This document shows, piece by piece, positions 24,513 to 33,184 of a stretch of 64,000 nucleotides of DNA. The stretch comes from Faecalicatena faecalis. GTDB lineage: Bacteria; Bacillota; Clostridia; Lachnospirales; Lachnospiraceae. The DNA lies in assembly GCF_012524165.2 (NCBI RefSeq), contig NZ_JABACJ020000025.1:1-64000 (forward strand), written 5' to 3'. The notes below the pieces were generated by a model. The model searched no databases. It was not told the origin of the DNA and worked only from the letters and a program-made list of their open reading frames with translations. Made by a program: the position numbers and the translations under genes. Position 1 is the stretch's first letter. Each line of letters starts with the position of its first letter.

Positions 24513-25517
24513 TTACTGCCAGCCGTCAGTTCCATACATCTCTACATTTTCCTTATTAATGAAAAATGTCTCTTCGTATGTCTCCTTCTCATAACTATCG
24601 CCTTCCAGAATGGCAATCCCTATCTCGACCGCCTTTTTCCCGATATTGATCGGGGACTGCGCACCGGTTCCCTCCATCGACGTTCCTGGCTTAGACAATT
24701 CGCTCTTCACACCCGGTGAACCGTCCACACCGTATACAAGGATTTCTTTTCTCCCAGCCTCCTCGATTGCTTTGACTGCTCCCAGTGCAATCTGATCATT
24801 ACCACACATCACCGCATCAATCTGCGGATTCTTAGCCAAAATCTTCTTCATCTCTTCCTGTGCTGTCTCCATCTTCCCTTTCACATCGGCCCTGGCAAGG
24901 ACTTCAAATCCAGAATTGGCGATGGCACCCTCAAATCCGGTGATTCTTTCATTGATCGAATTCATGGAAGGGCATTCCAATATGACGATCTTTCCACCAT
25001 CTGGACGCTGCTTCACCAAATCCTCCCCGCACAATGCTCCTGCATTCTTATTGTCAGAACCAATATAAGCTGCGACCAGGTCTGTTTCTTTGACCTGTGT
25101 GTCTATATTGATCACAGGAATATTCGCCTCCTTTAAGGCCTCCAATGCCGGTGTGATCTGTTCCCAGTCTACCGGACAGAGAAATACTGCATCCACGCCC
25201 TCATCGATCATCTCCTGAATCTGTTGGTTCTGAAGCGCAGCATCAGAGCCTGGATCCTTGGTGATCAGATGGAATTCTTTTTCTTTTAAGGAAGTCTCAA
25301 TGGACTTCTGCAAGGTATCAAAATAAGGATTTCCCATATCGATACAGCTATAACCAAATGTATAGCCGTCGTACGCATCTGGATCTTCTTCCTCTGTGTC
25401 ATCCTCTGTTTCCTGTACTGCATTATCTTCAGGCGTACCTACATTTTTCTTGCAGCCTGCAAGCATCACTGATGCCAGTAATGCCGCAAAGAGTACGCTT
25501 AGTATCCTTTTTTTCAT
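24513..25517 (-). CDS. Sugar-binding lipoprotein (RbsB-like, periplasmic-binding type 1)
   Basis: A 334-residue extracellular lipoprotein. The signal ends in the lipobox LAGC with lipid-carrying Cys near residue 22, followed by an acidic linker. The mature part is a type 1 periplasmic-binding fold: YTFGYSCIDMGNPYFDTLQKS, DPGSDAALQNQQIQEMIDEG and IDAVMCGNDQIALGAVKAIEEAG match ribose/galactose-binding proteins. No ATPase or permease gene accompanies it; downstream are the degenerate GH13 and DUF5662 genes. It may supply a transporter encoded elsewhere or act as a sensor. The ribosome site AGGAGG is well placed. Confidence 0.9.
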   Translation of the reverse strand: MKKRILSVLFAALLASVMLAGCKKNVGTPEDNAVQETEDDTEEEDPDAYDGYTFGYSCIDMGNPYFDTLQKSIETSLKEKEFHLITKDPGSDAALQNQQIQEMIDEGVDAVFLCPVDWEQITPALEALKEANIPVINIDTQVKETDLVAAYIGSDNKNAGALCGEDLVKQRPDGGKIVILECPSMNSINERITGFEGAIANSGFEVLARADVKGKMETAQEEMKKILAKNPQIDAVMCGNDQIALGAVKAIEEAGRKEILVYGVDGSPGVKSELSKPGTSMEGTGAQSPINIGKKAVEIGIAILEGDSYEKETYEETFFINKENVEMYGTDGWQ

Positions 25518-25776
25518 ATGGTATCCTCCTAATTCAAATTAAAACTAAATCCCGTCTCTTCCATTCTACCTTGTTTCGCTTCAATGTCAATAGTTGGTTA
25601 CTGTTTCCTTGGCAGACTAAAAGGCGAAAGCAATTACTTACGGTCTTTGTTTTCCCCTTGCTTTTTGGCCGTCTTTTTGTTAGAGTTAATATATACCGGC
25701 AGAAGATAAAACTACGTTTTCTGCAAAGGTCCGCTGCTTTAACCGCAGAATAAGCCGACAATAAAGGAGATCATTT

Positions 25777-26088
25777 ATGAACGAGAACGAATCACTTACC
25801 GTAACACTGACACTGGATAACGACGAGGAATTGGAATGTGCCGTACTCACCATCTACGAAGTGGATGGACAGCAGTATATCGCGCTGCTTCCGCTGGATG
25901 AAGAAGGCAGCAATGATGATGGACAAGTCTTCCTCTACCGTTTCTCCGAGAGTGTTCCGGGAGAACCAGAACTGGAGAACATCGAGGATGATGACGAATA
26001 CGAGCGTGCAGCCGACAAGTTCGACGAATGGCTCGATACCCAGGAATTTGAAGACCTGGATCTGGATGACGACTCAGACGAGGAATAA
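25777..26088 (+). CDS. DUF1292 domain protein
   Basis: A 103-residue very acidic protein. The first 55 residues (SLTVTLTLDNDEELECAVLTIYEVDGQQYIALLPLD) match the DUF1292 beta-rich fold; the C-terminal half is nearly all Asp and Glu. The family is widespread in Firmicutes, often near alaS and yrvK-type genes, with no firm function. Here it stands alone, and its last 15 nt overlap the 3' end of the convergent UvrD helicase gene. Its terminator lies inside the helicase coding sequence. Confidence 0.88.
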   Translation: MNENESLTVTLTLDNDEELECAVLTIYEVDGQQYIALLPLDEEGSNDDGQVFLYRFSESVPGEPELENIEDDDEYERAADKFDEWLDTQEFEDLDLDDDSDEE

Positions 26089-27903
26089 TTCATCCACAAA
26101 GCGGGAAGGAGAAGTCTCCTTTCCGTTTTTATTTTTTACGTAAATGATCTTTAATACTTCCTTCGCCCTTGTCATTGCCACATAAAAGAGGCGCCGTTCT
26201 TCCTCCACGCCCTGCTCTTTAAGTGCCTTCTTATAAGGAACCTGCCCCTCATTTGCTTCTATAATATAGACAGTGTCAAACTCAAGCCCCTTTGCCGCAT
26301 GCATTGTCATCAAACGAACCCCGTCGCGGATTTCCTCCCTCTTCTTTTCACGCAGCTTTAGTGCATTCGTGTACTCCTCCACATGAGTGAACCACTCTTC
26401 CAGTGTTGCAAACGGTCGTGACGCCTCCTCCAGCTCCGCCAGCACCTCAAAAAGATCATTTATCTTGACTTTCCGTTCTTTTGCATACTCCCTTAAAAAG
26501 TCATCGTAGCCGATTCGTTTCCGCAGATACTGGATTGCAGCATAAGGGGCCATCTTCACCAGCATTTTCAGGTCCCATTCAAATTGATCCACACGATCTA
26601 ACATCCAGTCTTTATCACAATAGAACCGTCTGAGGTCTTCAAAAGCGACCGTCTTCCCCGACAGGCTGTCCCTTCCGATATAACGCTTGGGACGGTTCAT
26701 GATCTGCAGAAATTCCTGACGCTCCCTGCTTCCCAGAGCCATTTTAAAATACGTACGGATATCCTTTGCGATAAAATGATTATAAACATTGGGCATATGT
26801 TCCCGCATTTGGAACGGAATTTTTCGTTCCATCATCCCTTCCACTAGCGGCCTTGCATCTGTATGAATCCGAAAGAGCACTGCAATATCCTCTGGTTTTC
26901 CTCCGGCTTCTATCCTGGATTGTATCTCATCCAGGACATACTCTGCCTCCTCCACAGGATCCCGTACCTCCTGCACATGCAGGCTTGCACCGCGTTCTTT
27001 ATTCGCATGGATGGCTTTTTCAAAACGCAGCTCATTATTGGCGATGACCTTTAATGCATTCTCCACAATATTCGAGGTCGAACGATAATTAATATCCAAA
27101 AGAATCTGCTTTGCATCCGGAAAATCCTTTTGGAATTGAAACATCAGCTTTGCATCTGCCCCACGAAAACCATAGATCGACTGATCATCATCCCCCACTG
27201 CAAAGAGATTATTCTGGGGAGCTGCAAGCATCTTGATGACATCATACTGTACTTGATTGATATCCTGAAATTCATCGATCAGAATGTATTGAAACTTTTC
27301 CTGCCACATTCTCAGGATATCCTCTCTTGACTGAAACAATTCACAACAGAGTACAAGCATATCATCAAAATCAATTTTTCGTACACGTTTTCTTTCATTC
27401 TCATATTCCCGGTAAATATTACAAAATGCTGCCGGATCACATTTCACAGATCTGTATTCTTCGATATCCAGTCTGTTGTTCTTAATCTTTCCTATCTCGG
27501 TTGCAATCTCCTGCAGGAAGTCCTCCTCATCAAAAATTTCAATCTCCTGATGATTCACGACATGTCTGATCAACTGGTATTTTTCTTCCTCGGATAAAAT
27601 ATTCTGCGGTCCGAAACGGTATGCCCATTTTAAGATACCGTAATAGATACCATGGAATGTTCCCACAGTTACGGGCAGACTTTTGTTCCCCATCAACTGG
27701 ATAAACCGGTTCTTCATCTCTGCCGCCGCATACTTCGTAAAAGTAATGACCAGAATCTCTTCTGGCCGTACCTTTAACTCTTCTATCAGATATTTCATTC
27801 GATTCACGATTGTCAGGGTCTTACCGGAACCGGGACCCGCCAGCACAAGACATGGACCTTTCCCATGGGTGACTGCTTCTGTCTGGGCTTTGCTGAAACT
27901 CAT
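26074..27903 (-). CDS. UvrD/Rep/PcrA-type ATP-dependent helicase
   Basis: A 609-residue superfamily 1A DNA helicase. Motifs in order: Q motif FSKAQTEAV, Walker A AGPGSGKT (about residue 22), Ia ITFTKYAAAEMKNR, Walker B ILIDEFQDIN, III AVGDDDQSIYGFRGAD, IV INYRST, V VRLMTMHAAKGLEFDTVYI and VI EERRLFYVAMTRAKE. It is shorter than PcrA (about 720-750 residues) and ends soon after motif VI, so it belongs to a compact subgroup with an unclear role in repair or replication. The start at 27903 follows AGGAAAGAGGAAG; the longer frame from 27957 would pass through the gltX terminator. Confidence 0.93.
   Translation of the reverse strand: MSFSKAQTEAVTHGKGPCLVLAGPGSGKTLTIVNRMKYLIEELKVRPEEILVITFTKYAAAEMKNRFIQLMGNKSLPVTVGTFHGIYYGILKWAYRFGPQNILSEEEKYQLIRHVVNHQEIEIFDEEDFLQEIATEIGKIKNNRLDIEEYRSVKCDPAAFCNIYREYENERKRVRKIDFDDMLVLCCELFQSREDILRMWQEKFQYILIDEFQDINQVQYDVIKMLAAPQNNLFAVGDDDQSIYGFRGADAKLMFQFQKDFPDAKQILLDINYRSTSNIVENALKVIANNELRFEKAIHANKERGASLHVQEVRDPVEEAEYVLDEIQSRIEAGGKPEDIAVLFRIHTDARPLVEGMMERKIPFQMREHMPNVYNHFIAKDIRTYFKMALGSRERQEFLQIMNRPKRYIGRDSLSGKTVAFEDLRRFYCDKDWMLDRVDQFEWDLKMLVKMAPYAAIQYLRKRIGYDDFLREYAKERKVKINDLFEVLAELEEASRPFATLEEWFTHVEEYTNALKLREKKREEIRDGVRLMTMHAAKGLEFDTVYIIEANEGQVPYKKALKEQGVEEERRLFYVAMTRAKEVLKIIYVKNKNGKETSPSRFVDELFLV
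26099..26135 (+). terminator. DUF1292 terminator embedded in the helicase gene
   Basis: CGGGAAGGAG-AAGT-CTCCTTTCCG followed by TTTTTATTTTTT, directly after the DUF1292 stop codon. The same bases encode helicase residues close to NGKETSPSRF on the other strand. Confidence 0.75.
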
Positions 27904-27921
27904 ATCTTCCTCTTTCCTTCT

Positions 27922-27961
27922 AAAAAACCTGCCGGGTGCAGTGGAAACTCCCTGCACCCGG
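27922..27961 (-). terminator. Terminator of gltX
   Basis: Minus strand: CCGGGTGCAG and CTGCACCCGG form a perfect 10-bp stem, followed by CAGGTTTTTT. It lies between gltX and the helicase start, so the helicase needs its own promoter or read-through. Confidence 0.9.
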
Positions 27962-27984
27962 ACAGATTGAACCTTCGTACGGTC

Positions 27985-29439
27985 TTAACTCAATTTTTCA
28001 ATCGCTGCTTTGATTCTCTTTAAAGATTCTTCTTTTCCAAGAACCTCCATAAGCTCTGTAGCACCACCCGGAGTATTCTGCTTGCCGGATACTGCTGTTC
28101 TGATCGGCCACATCACATATCCAATCTTGACGCCCTTCTCTGTCACATATCCCTTTAAGGTCTCAAACAGTGCATCATTGCTGTAATCCTCCTGCACCTC
28201 TAACAGCGGAAGAACCTCTGTCAGTACTTCCAGAGAAGTCTGTGCATTTGTCTTCATCTTCTTATGTGTATACATCTGGATGTCATATTCAGGCACTTCC
28301 TCAAAGAAATCGATCTGCTCCTTGATATCCGGCAGAATCTCGATTCTGGTCTTAATCATTCCAGCAATCTTTTTGAGGTCATAATCCTTTGTCAGGATCT
28401 CTTTCATGTACGGCTCTGCCATCTCATAAAATCTGTCAAAATCCATTGCCTTTAAATATTCGCCGTTCATCCATTTTAACTTCACGGTATCAAATACAGC
28501 CGGAGACTTGCTCATATGACGATAGTCGAACGCCTCCACCAGTTCTTCCAAAGAGAAAATCTCCCTCGTATCCGCCGGGCTCCATCCCAGAAGTGCAACA
28601 AAGTTCACCACAGCCTCCGATACAAAGCCCTGATCGATCAAGTCCTCATAGGAGGAATGGCCGCATCGTTTACTCAGCTTCTTATGATTCTCATCCGTAA
28701 TTAACGGACAGTGTACATATACTGGCACGTCCCATCCAAATGCTTCATAAAGACGGTTATACTTTGGTGCAGAGGAAAGATACTCATTCCCTCTGACTAC
28801 GTGCGTGATCTCCATCAGGTGGTCATCGATTACATTAGCAAAGTTATAAGTCGGGAATCCGTCTGACTTGATCAGAATCATGTCATCGAGTTCTGCATTC
28901 GGAACAGTAATATCTCCATAAATCTCATCGTGGAAGGTCGTCGTTCCCTCATTCGGTACATTCAGGCGGATGACCCATGGCTTCCCTGCCTTTAAATTCT
29001 CCTCGACCTCTTCTTTGGAAAGTCCGAGACAGTGCTTGTCATACACGACAATGTCTGTTCCATCCTCGGATACGGAGGTCTTTAAGGACTCCAGTCTTTC
29101 TTTATCACAGAAACAATAATACGCATCGCCCTGCTCAACGAGCTGCTTCGCATACTTTAAATACAGGCCGGATGCATTCCTTTCACTCTGTACGTATGGA
29201 CCATAGCCGGCATCCTTATCTGGTCCTTCATCGTGGATCAGCCCTGTCTTTTCCAAGGTCCTGTAAATGATATCAAGTGCGCCCTCTACAAAACGCTCCT
29301 GATCTGTGTCCTCCACACGCAGGATGAAATCTCCTCCTTCATGCTTTGCGATCAGATATGCATACAATGCTGTCCTTAAGTTTCCTACATGCATCCTCCC
29401 TGTCGGGCTTGGTGCGAATCTTGTTCTTACTTTACTCAT
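27985..29439 (-). CDS. gltX: Glutamate-tRNA ligase
   Basis: A 484-residue class I aminoacyl-tRNA synthetase that charges tRNA with glutamate. The HIGH-equivalent is in PSPTGRMHVGNLRTALYAYL (residues 10-29) and the KMSKS-equivalent is KLSKRCG near 260; the anticodon-binding helical domain fills the C-terminal 160 residues, with the ending MWPIRTAVSGKQNTPGGATELMEVLG typical of the family. A single complete copy is seen here. It is 29 nt downstream of the sirtuin-like gene on the same strand and ends in a strong terminator. Confidence 0.97.
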   Translation of the reverse strand: MSKVRTRFAPSPTGRMHVGNLRTALYAYLIAKHEGGDFILRVEDTDQERFVEGALDIIYRTLEKTGLIHDEGPDKDAGYGPYVQSERNASGLYLKYAKQLVEQGDAYYCFCDKERLESLKTSVSEDGTDIVVYDKHCLGLSKEEVEENLKAGKPWVIRLNVPNEGTTTFHDEIYGDITVPNAELDDMILIKSDGFPTYNFANVIDDHLMEITHVVRGNEYLSSAPKYNRLYEAFGWDVPVYVHCPLITDENHKKLSKRCGHSSYEDLIDQGFVSEAVVNFVALLGWSPADTREIFSLEELVEAFDYRHMSKSPAVFDTVKLKWMNGEYLKAMDFDRFYEMAEPYMKEILTKDYDLKKIAGMIKTRIEILPDIKEQIDFFEEVPEYDIQMYTHKKMKTNAQTSLEVLTEVLPLLEVQEDYSNDALFETLKGYVTEKGVKIGYVMWPIRTAVSGKQNTPGGATELMEVLGKEESLKRIKAAIEKLS

Positions 29440-29468
29440 GTTCTCTTCTCCACTTTCTGTTTCTTATT

Positions 29469-30218
29469 TTATTTTAATTTTGTCTGATATTCCTTCACCA
29501 GTTTTTCCAGTACATCATCTACTCTGCCATAGATCACCACATCGGCCAGTTTATCAGAATAATGCTCTTTATTTGTAATGAGAATCAGCTTATCTCCGGT
29601 ATAATATGGAAGGAGCCGATAACACAGAGCTGCATGAAGCCCGGTTCCTAGGACCAGAAGGACATCTGCCTTGCGAATCTCTTCCGCTGCCCTGGTCATC
29701 ACCCCATTATCCACCATCTCCCCATACAGGCAGATGCCCGGACGGATTGGCGTCTTACATTTCTCGCACAGTGGAACTCCCTTTGACGTCTTTACATAAT
29801 CCAAAGAATATTCTCTTCCACAATGGGGGCAGAAATTGTGATATACGGAGCCATGCAGATTCACTGCATGTGTGCATCCGGCCCTTTCTAACAGACCGAA
29901 GATCCTCTTACTGACCTCGCATTGTACCAGGCCGTACTCCTCCAACTTCTGTAAATTCAGATACCCTTTTCCCGGAGGAATCTCCGTCTGCGCAAGAATC
30001 TCCTTCTTATAGAAATCGAAGAAAAGTTCTTTCCGTGTGGCATAAAAGGTGCTGCTTAGAATCTCTTCAGCAGAGTATCCATATTTCTGTTCAATGTCAT
30101 AGGCTTCTTCTCCATCCCTTAACCCGGAATATCCATTCTCGTGAAGCATCTCAATCCCACTCATGGCTACCGTATACTTGCTATCTTCTAACATTTGTAT
30201 GATATTACTGCTCAGCAT
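29469..30218 (-). CDS. Divergent Sir2-family protein
   Basis: About 250 residues with the C-terminal three quarters of a sirtuin: the His of NLHGSVYHNFC in the position of the catalytic base, a zinc site CPHC...CEKC, the segment RPGICLYGEMV and VLLVLGTGLHA near the NAD ribose site. The N-terminal NAD motif is not kept: where sirtuins have GAGxSxxSGIPDFR, this has SGIEMLHENGYSGLR, and the TQNID motif is replaced by CEVSKRIFGL. Deacetylase activity is therefore doubtful; it may bind a different nucleotide or none. The start is uncertain (30218, 30224 or 30251); the first is spaced best from AAAGGCGGG. Confidence 0.7.
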   Translation of the reverse strand: MLSSNIIQMLEDSKYTVAMSGIEMLHENGYSGLRDGEEAYDIEQKYGYSAEEILSSTFYATRKELFFDFYKKEILAQTEIPPGKGYLNLQKLEEYGLVQCEVSKRIFGLLERAGCTHAVNLHGSVYHNFCPHCGREYSLDYVKTSKGVPLCEKCKTPIRPGICLYGEMVDNGVMTRAAEEIRKADVLLVLGTGLHAALCYRLLPYYTGDKLILITNKEHYSDKLADVVIYGRVDDVLEKLVKEYQTKLK

Positions 30219-30329
30219 ACCCATCCCGCCTTTCTCATTTCCATCAAACAATTGCCGCAGGTTCTTTTCCTACCTTTATTATAAAGCAAGACCTGCAATT
30301 GTTCAACAAACAAAAGCGTGTGATTATAG

Positions 30330-30764
30330 CTATGACTCCGTCTTTTTTATACGCACTTTGAAGATGGAATCCATGATAAAAATAGCCAGTGCGATCACTC
30401 CTGCAACTTCGAGTGTCTGGACCAGATAATAACTGCTTCGCTCACTGTCATTTGCAATCAAGTAGTATACGATTCTGTACATTCCCGCTCCCGGCACAGT
30501 CGGCAGAATTCCCGCAATCAAGAAAATAGTCACAGGTGCCTTAAAAATCCTCGCGAACGTATGAGACATCAACGCAATCGCAAGCGCAGAGAGAAACGAT
30601 GCCATTACTACGTCTTGCCCCATCTGGATGCTGAGCAAGTACACAAAACCCCCGATTCCGCCTACAATTCCATCATGAAGTACATATTTACGCGGAGTTT
30701 CCAGGATAATCGCGAATGCCGATACCGCGGCAAAACAGCCCAATACGCCTAGAACAAACATCAT
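30330..30764 (-). CDS. Threonine/serine exporter, C-terminal half (YjjB/DUF3815 type)
   Basis: A 144-residue membrane protein with four or five hydrophobic segments, matching the C-terminal domain of ThrE exporters (YjjB-like). VPGAGMYRIVYYLI is the family signature. In Corynebacterium the two halves form one polypeptide; here, as in many Firmicutes and as YjjP/YjjB, they are two genes. Start and the stop of the partner gene overlap by 4 nt (ATGA), so they are translationally coupled and probably form one complex exporting threonine, serine or related metabolites such as succinate. Confidence 0.88.
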   Translation of the reverse strand: MMFVLGVLGCFAAVSAFAIILETPRKYVLHDGIVGGIGGFVYLLSIQMGQDVVMASFLSALAIALMSHTFARIFKAPVTIFLIAGILPTVPGAGMYRIVYYLIANDSERSSYYLVQTLEVAGVIALAIFIMDSIFKVRIKKTES

Positions 30765-31537
30765 GCCAGACCACCTCCCGGAAAGAATACACCCATCAGT
30801 GCCATTCCAGTACCTACTCCTAAGGCTACGGCAGCGGCAATCAGAAATGCCTCCAAAATTCTGGCGGCTCCCGAGATATAATCTCCCAGCAGTGTGTCTC
30901 GGACTGCATTAGTGATTGCTACCCCCGGAACCAAAGGCATGATTGAGCTCATCGTGATAATATTATCATCCACCATAGGCAGCACCTGTTTTAATAAAAT
31001 AGCTGACACGGCAACTGCAAATGAAGAAAGCAATGTCTGAATGAACCCGCTGATCTGCAGTTTCTTGCCAGCAGTCATAACAAGTGCCAATACTCCACCT
31101 GTAACAATCGCTGCAGCCATTTCTATCAGACCGCCTCCAAATAACGGAGCAAATCCCGACGATACCATGATGACCGCCAGATTGAACAGCCAGACACGAT
31201 ACTGCTTGGGACCAATTTTTTGCAACCTCTCATATGCCTCTTCCAAAGGCAGGTCACCAGCGCAGTATCTCCGGGAAATCTCATTCACTTCCATAATACT
31301 ATTCAGATTCGTCCCCCGCTCCTGGACCCGTTTTGTAGCAGTAATCGGTTCCATATCAGGATTCCCGAGAGTTGCCACGATTCCGGTCATCATCACGCTC
31401 ACCTCTACGGTCTGGGCATGGGTCGTATTCAGAATGTGATTCATCGTATCTTCTACCCGGTATGTCTCCGCACCGCTGCACAGCATTAATTCTCCTGCCA
31501 ATATGGCAGTGTTCATTACAAGTTTATAATCTATCAT
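30761..31537 (-). CDS. Threonine/serine exporter, N-terminal half (YjjP/DUF1212 type)
   Basis: A 258-residue protein: a cytoplasmic domain (about 1-110) with the typical ILAGELMLCSGAETYRVEDTM start, then five hydrophobic helices, including PLVPGVAITNAVRDTLLGDY. It matches the YjjP/ThrE N-terminal half (DUF1212). I choose 31537 as start because AAAAGGCAGGAC precedes it by a proper distance. Its partner gene follows with a 4-nt overlap. A weak promoter (TTCCAC, 17 nt, TAGAAT on the minus strand near 31620-31650) may drive the pair. The 190 nt upstream hold nothing else I recognise. Confidence 0.88.
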   Translation of the reverse strand: MIDYKLVMNTAILAGELMLCSGAETYRVEDTMNHILNTTHAQTVEVSVMMTGIVATLGNPDMEPITATKRVQERGTNLNSIMEVNEISRRYCAGDLPLEEAYERLQKIGPKQYRVWLFNLAVIMVSSGFAPLFGGGLIEMAAAIVTGGVLALVMTAGKKLQISGFIQTLLSSFAVAVSAILLKQVLPMVDDNIITMSSIMPLVPGVAITNAVRDTLLGDYISGAARILEAFLIAAAVALGVGTGMALMGVFFPGGGLA

Positions 31538-31751
31538 TGTATGTCCTGCCTTTTTAGTCATTCAGAGAGTTCAATCTCGATAAAAATCGTCCCTCCCTTT
31601 CTTCCAAACACCTAGACATTCTAACACAAATTTCTGCCTTGTGGAACCCCTGACTTTCTCTTAAGATTACTCTGATGATTACTTGTTATTGTTCACTCGC
31701 AAGCTTGGCACTTGCTGTCAAGCTATGCGCCAAAACTGACAGAAGGATAGA

Positions 31752-33053
31752 TTACTTTCTTATCACGACATCGAATCCTGCAAAAGCCTCCTCATACTGT
31801 GTCAGATAATCGGATGGTGCGAAGATGACCAGGCCGTTACCACTTCCTCCACCAAACACTGCACTTCCAATCTCGATTGGTCCACATGCTCTCATCTCAA
31901 GTTTTCCTAACCCTGTATTCATAAGTGAATAATCGGCAAGCCTGGTCACACTCCCCGGCATATTATAGACTCCGATCCTTCCTGCAGGAAATGCTAAAAG
32001 AGTGGTCACACCTTTATCGAACAGCACACCCTCCATACAGGAATAACTGGGATTGCCTTCATCTACCCAGATCCCGAACAGATTCGGCATACCAGAAAAT
32101 GCACCTTCTTCAATATAAGTAATATTTGTAGGAACGTGGATCTCCATAATCTCCGACTCAATGCCTGCGAATGCACTGCTTAAGATTCCAATACATCCCT
32201 CGGCGGGCAGTTCCAGATACCCATCTATGAGTACCTCCTCCACTGACGAAAATCCATAGATCATTCCCTCTTCATTTATTAGAACGCCTGGCGGTGATGG
32301 AACTGCATCCCCTTCCTCCGACGGTGAATCCGGTACTGTCGGCTCATTTGGCGTATCTGGAATATCTGGTTCCTCTGGAACCACAGAACCATCCGGGATA
32401 TCCGGATTGTCCGGTGTATCTGAAATATCTGGATAATCTGGCACATCCGGTATATCAGGAATCACAGGATGATTCGGAACATCGGGAGTATCCGGTGCGA
32501 CCGGTTGGTCTGGAACACTTGGCACTATCGAATGGTTCGGTCCTGTCGAATGTTCTGGTGTAACAGGCGGCATATCCTGTCCCACTGTGCCAGACATCCC
32601 GCCATTTTCTGTCATATCTATGACTGCCTGACTTATTCCCGAGCCAGCTATTCCGCCTTCTTCCGGGATTTCTGCTGTTATTTCTGTTCCTGTATAGGAA
32701 TCAAATAAACTGTCCACCCACTCTGTATATCTGCCTGAACTTGGCGGCATAAGCAAAGCGGACGTCTTATGACCCTCCTGTTTCAATTTTTCTAAACTCT
32801 CATTCAGACTTCTCCTCGGAAGCTTGATCGCTCCCAAACTGCTGACTGATAATTCTGAAAAAATATTGCCTTCACGCATTCTATCATTTTCTTCCACTGC
32901 ACTTTCATTTACTGCCGCTATTTCTTCTCCATCCATGGATGGCATCTCACATGCTGTACCAAGGATACAAACGGCAGCCAAAGTCTTATAGACCGCCCTT
33001 GCAAATCTTCTCTTATTCCTTTCGATTTCGAAATCATCTGCACAATATTCCAT
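31752..33053 (-). CDS. Leucine-rich-repeat (BspA-like) protein with Pro-Asp spacer
   Basis: A 433-residue protein. A hydrophobic stretch near residues 20-38 suggests one N-terminal membrane anchor or signal. The middle, about 150-255, is a low-complexity spacer of PD-V/I-PD units (for example PDIPDVPDYPDISDTPDNPD). The C-terminal 160 residues contain LRR_5/BspA-type repeats (SSAFAGIESEIMEIHVP, EGAFSGMPNLFGIWVDEGN), as in surface-exposed adhesin-like proteins. The function is not known; the layout suggests a membrane-tethered domain held away from the cell by the spacer. ATG at 33053 follows AGGTGAT; the GTG at 33062 overlaps that site. Confidence 0.75.
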   Translation of the reverse strand: MEYCADDFEIERNKRRFARAVYKTLAAVCILGTACEMPSMDGEEIAAVNESAVEENDRMREGNIFSELSVSSLGAIKLPRRSLNESLEKLKQEGHKTSALLMPPSSGRYTEWVDSLFDSYTGTEITAEIPEEGGIAGSGISQAVIDMTENGGMSGTVGQDMPPVTPEHSTGPNHSIVPSVPDQPVAPDTPDVPNHPVIPDIPDVPDYPDISDTPDNPDIPDGSVVPEEPDIPDTPNEPTVPDSPSEEGDAVPSPPGVLINEEGMIYGFSSVEEVLIDGYLELPAEGCIGILSSAFAGIESEIMEIHVPTNITYIEEGAFSGMPNLFGIWVDEGNPSYSCMEGVLFDKGVTTLLAFPAGRIGVYNMPGSVTRLADYSLMNTGLGKLEMRACGPIEIGSAVFGGGSGNGLVIFAPSDYLTQYEEAFAGFDVVIRK

Positions 33054-33111
33054 TTTAATCACCTGTATTTTCTATAATTTTCCAATAAACACCCACGATT
33101 ATAGATTTTAC

Positions 33112-33154
33112 AAAAGAAAAAGGAATCCTGCAACCGATTTTGCAACATTCCTTT
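33112..33154 (-). terminator. Terminator of the DUF2207/LemA unit
   Basis: Minus strand: AAAGGAAT pairs with ATTCCTTT, with an inner TTGC/GCAG pairing, then TTCTTTTG. It lies just beyond the DUF2207 gene. Confidence 0.6.
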
Positions 33155-33184
33155 ACATTTTCTTAAAATGGACAGTTCTTCGTC

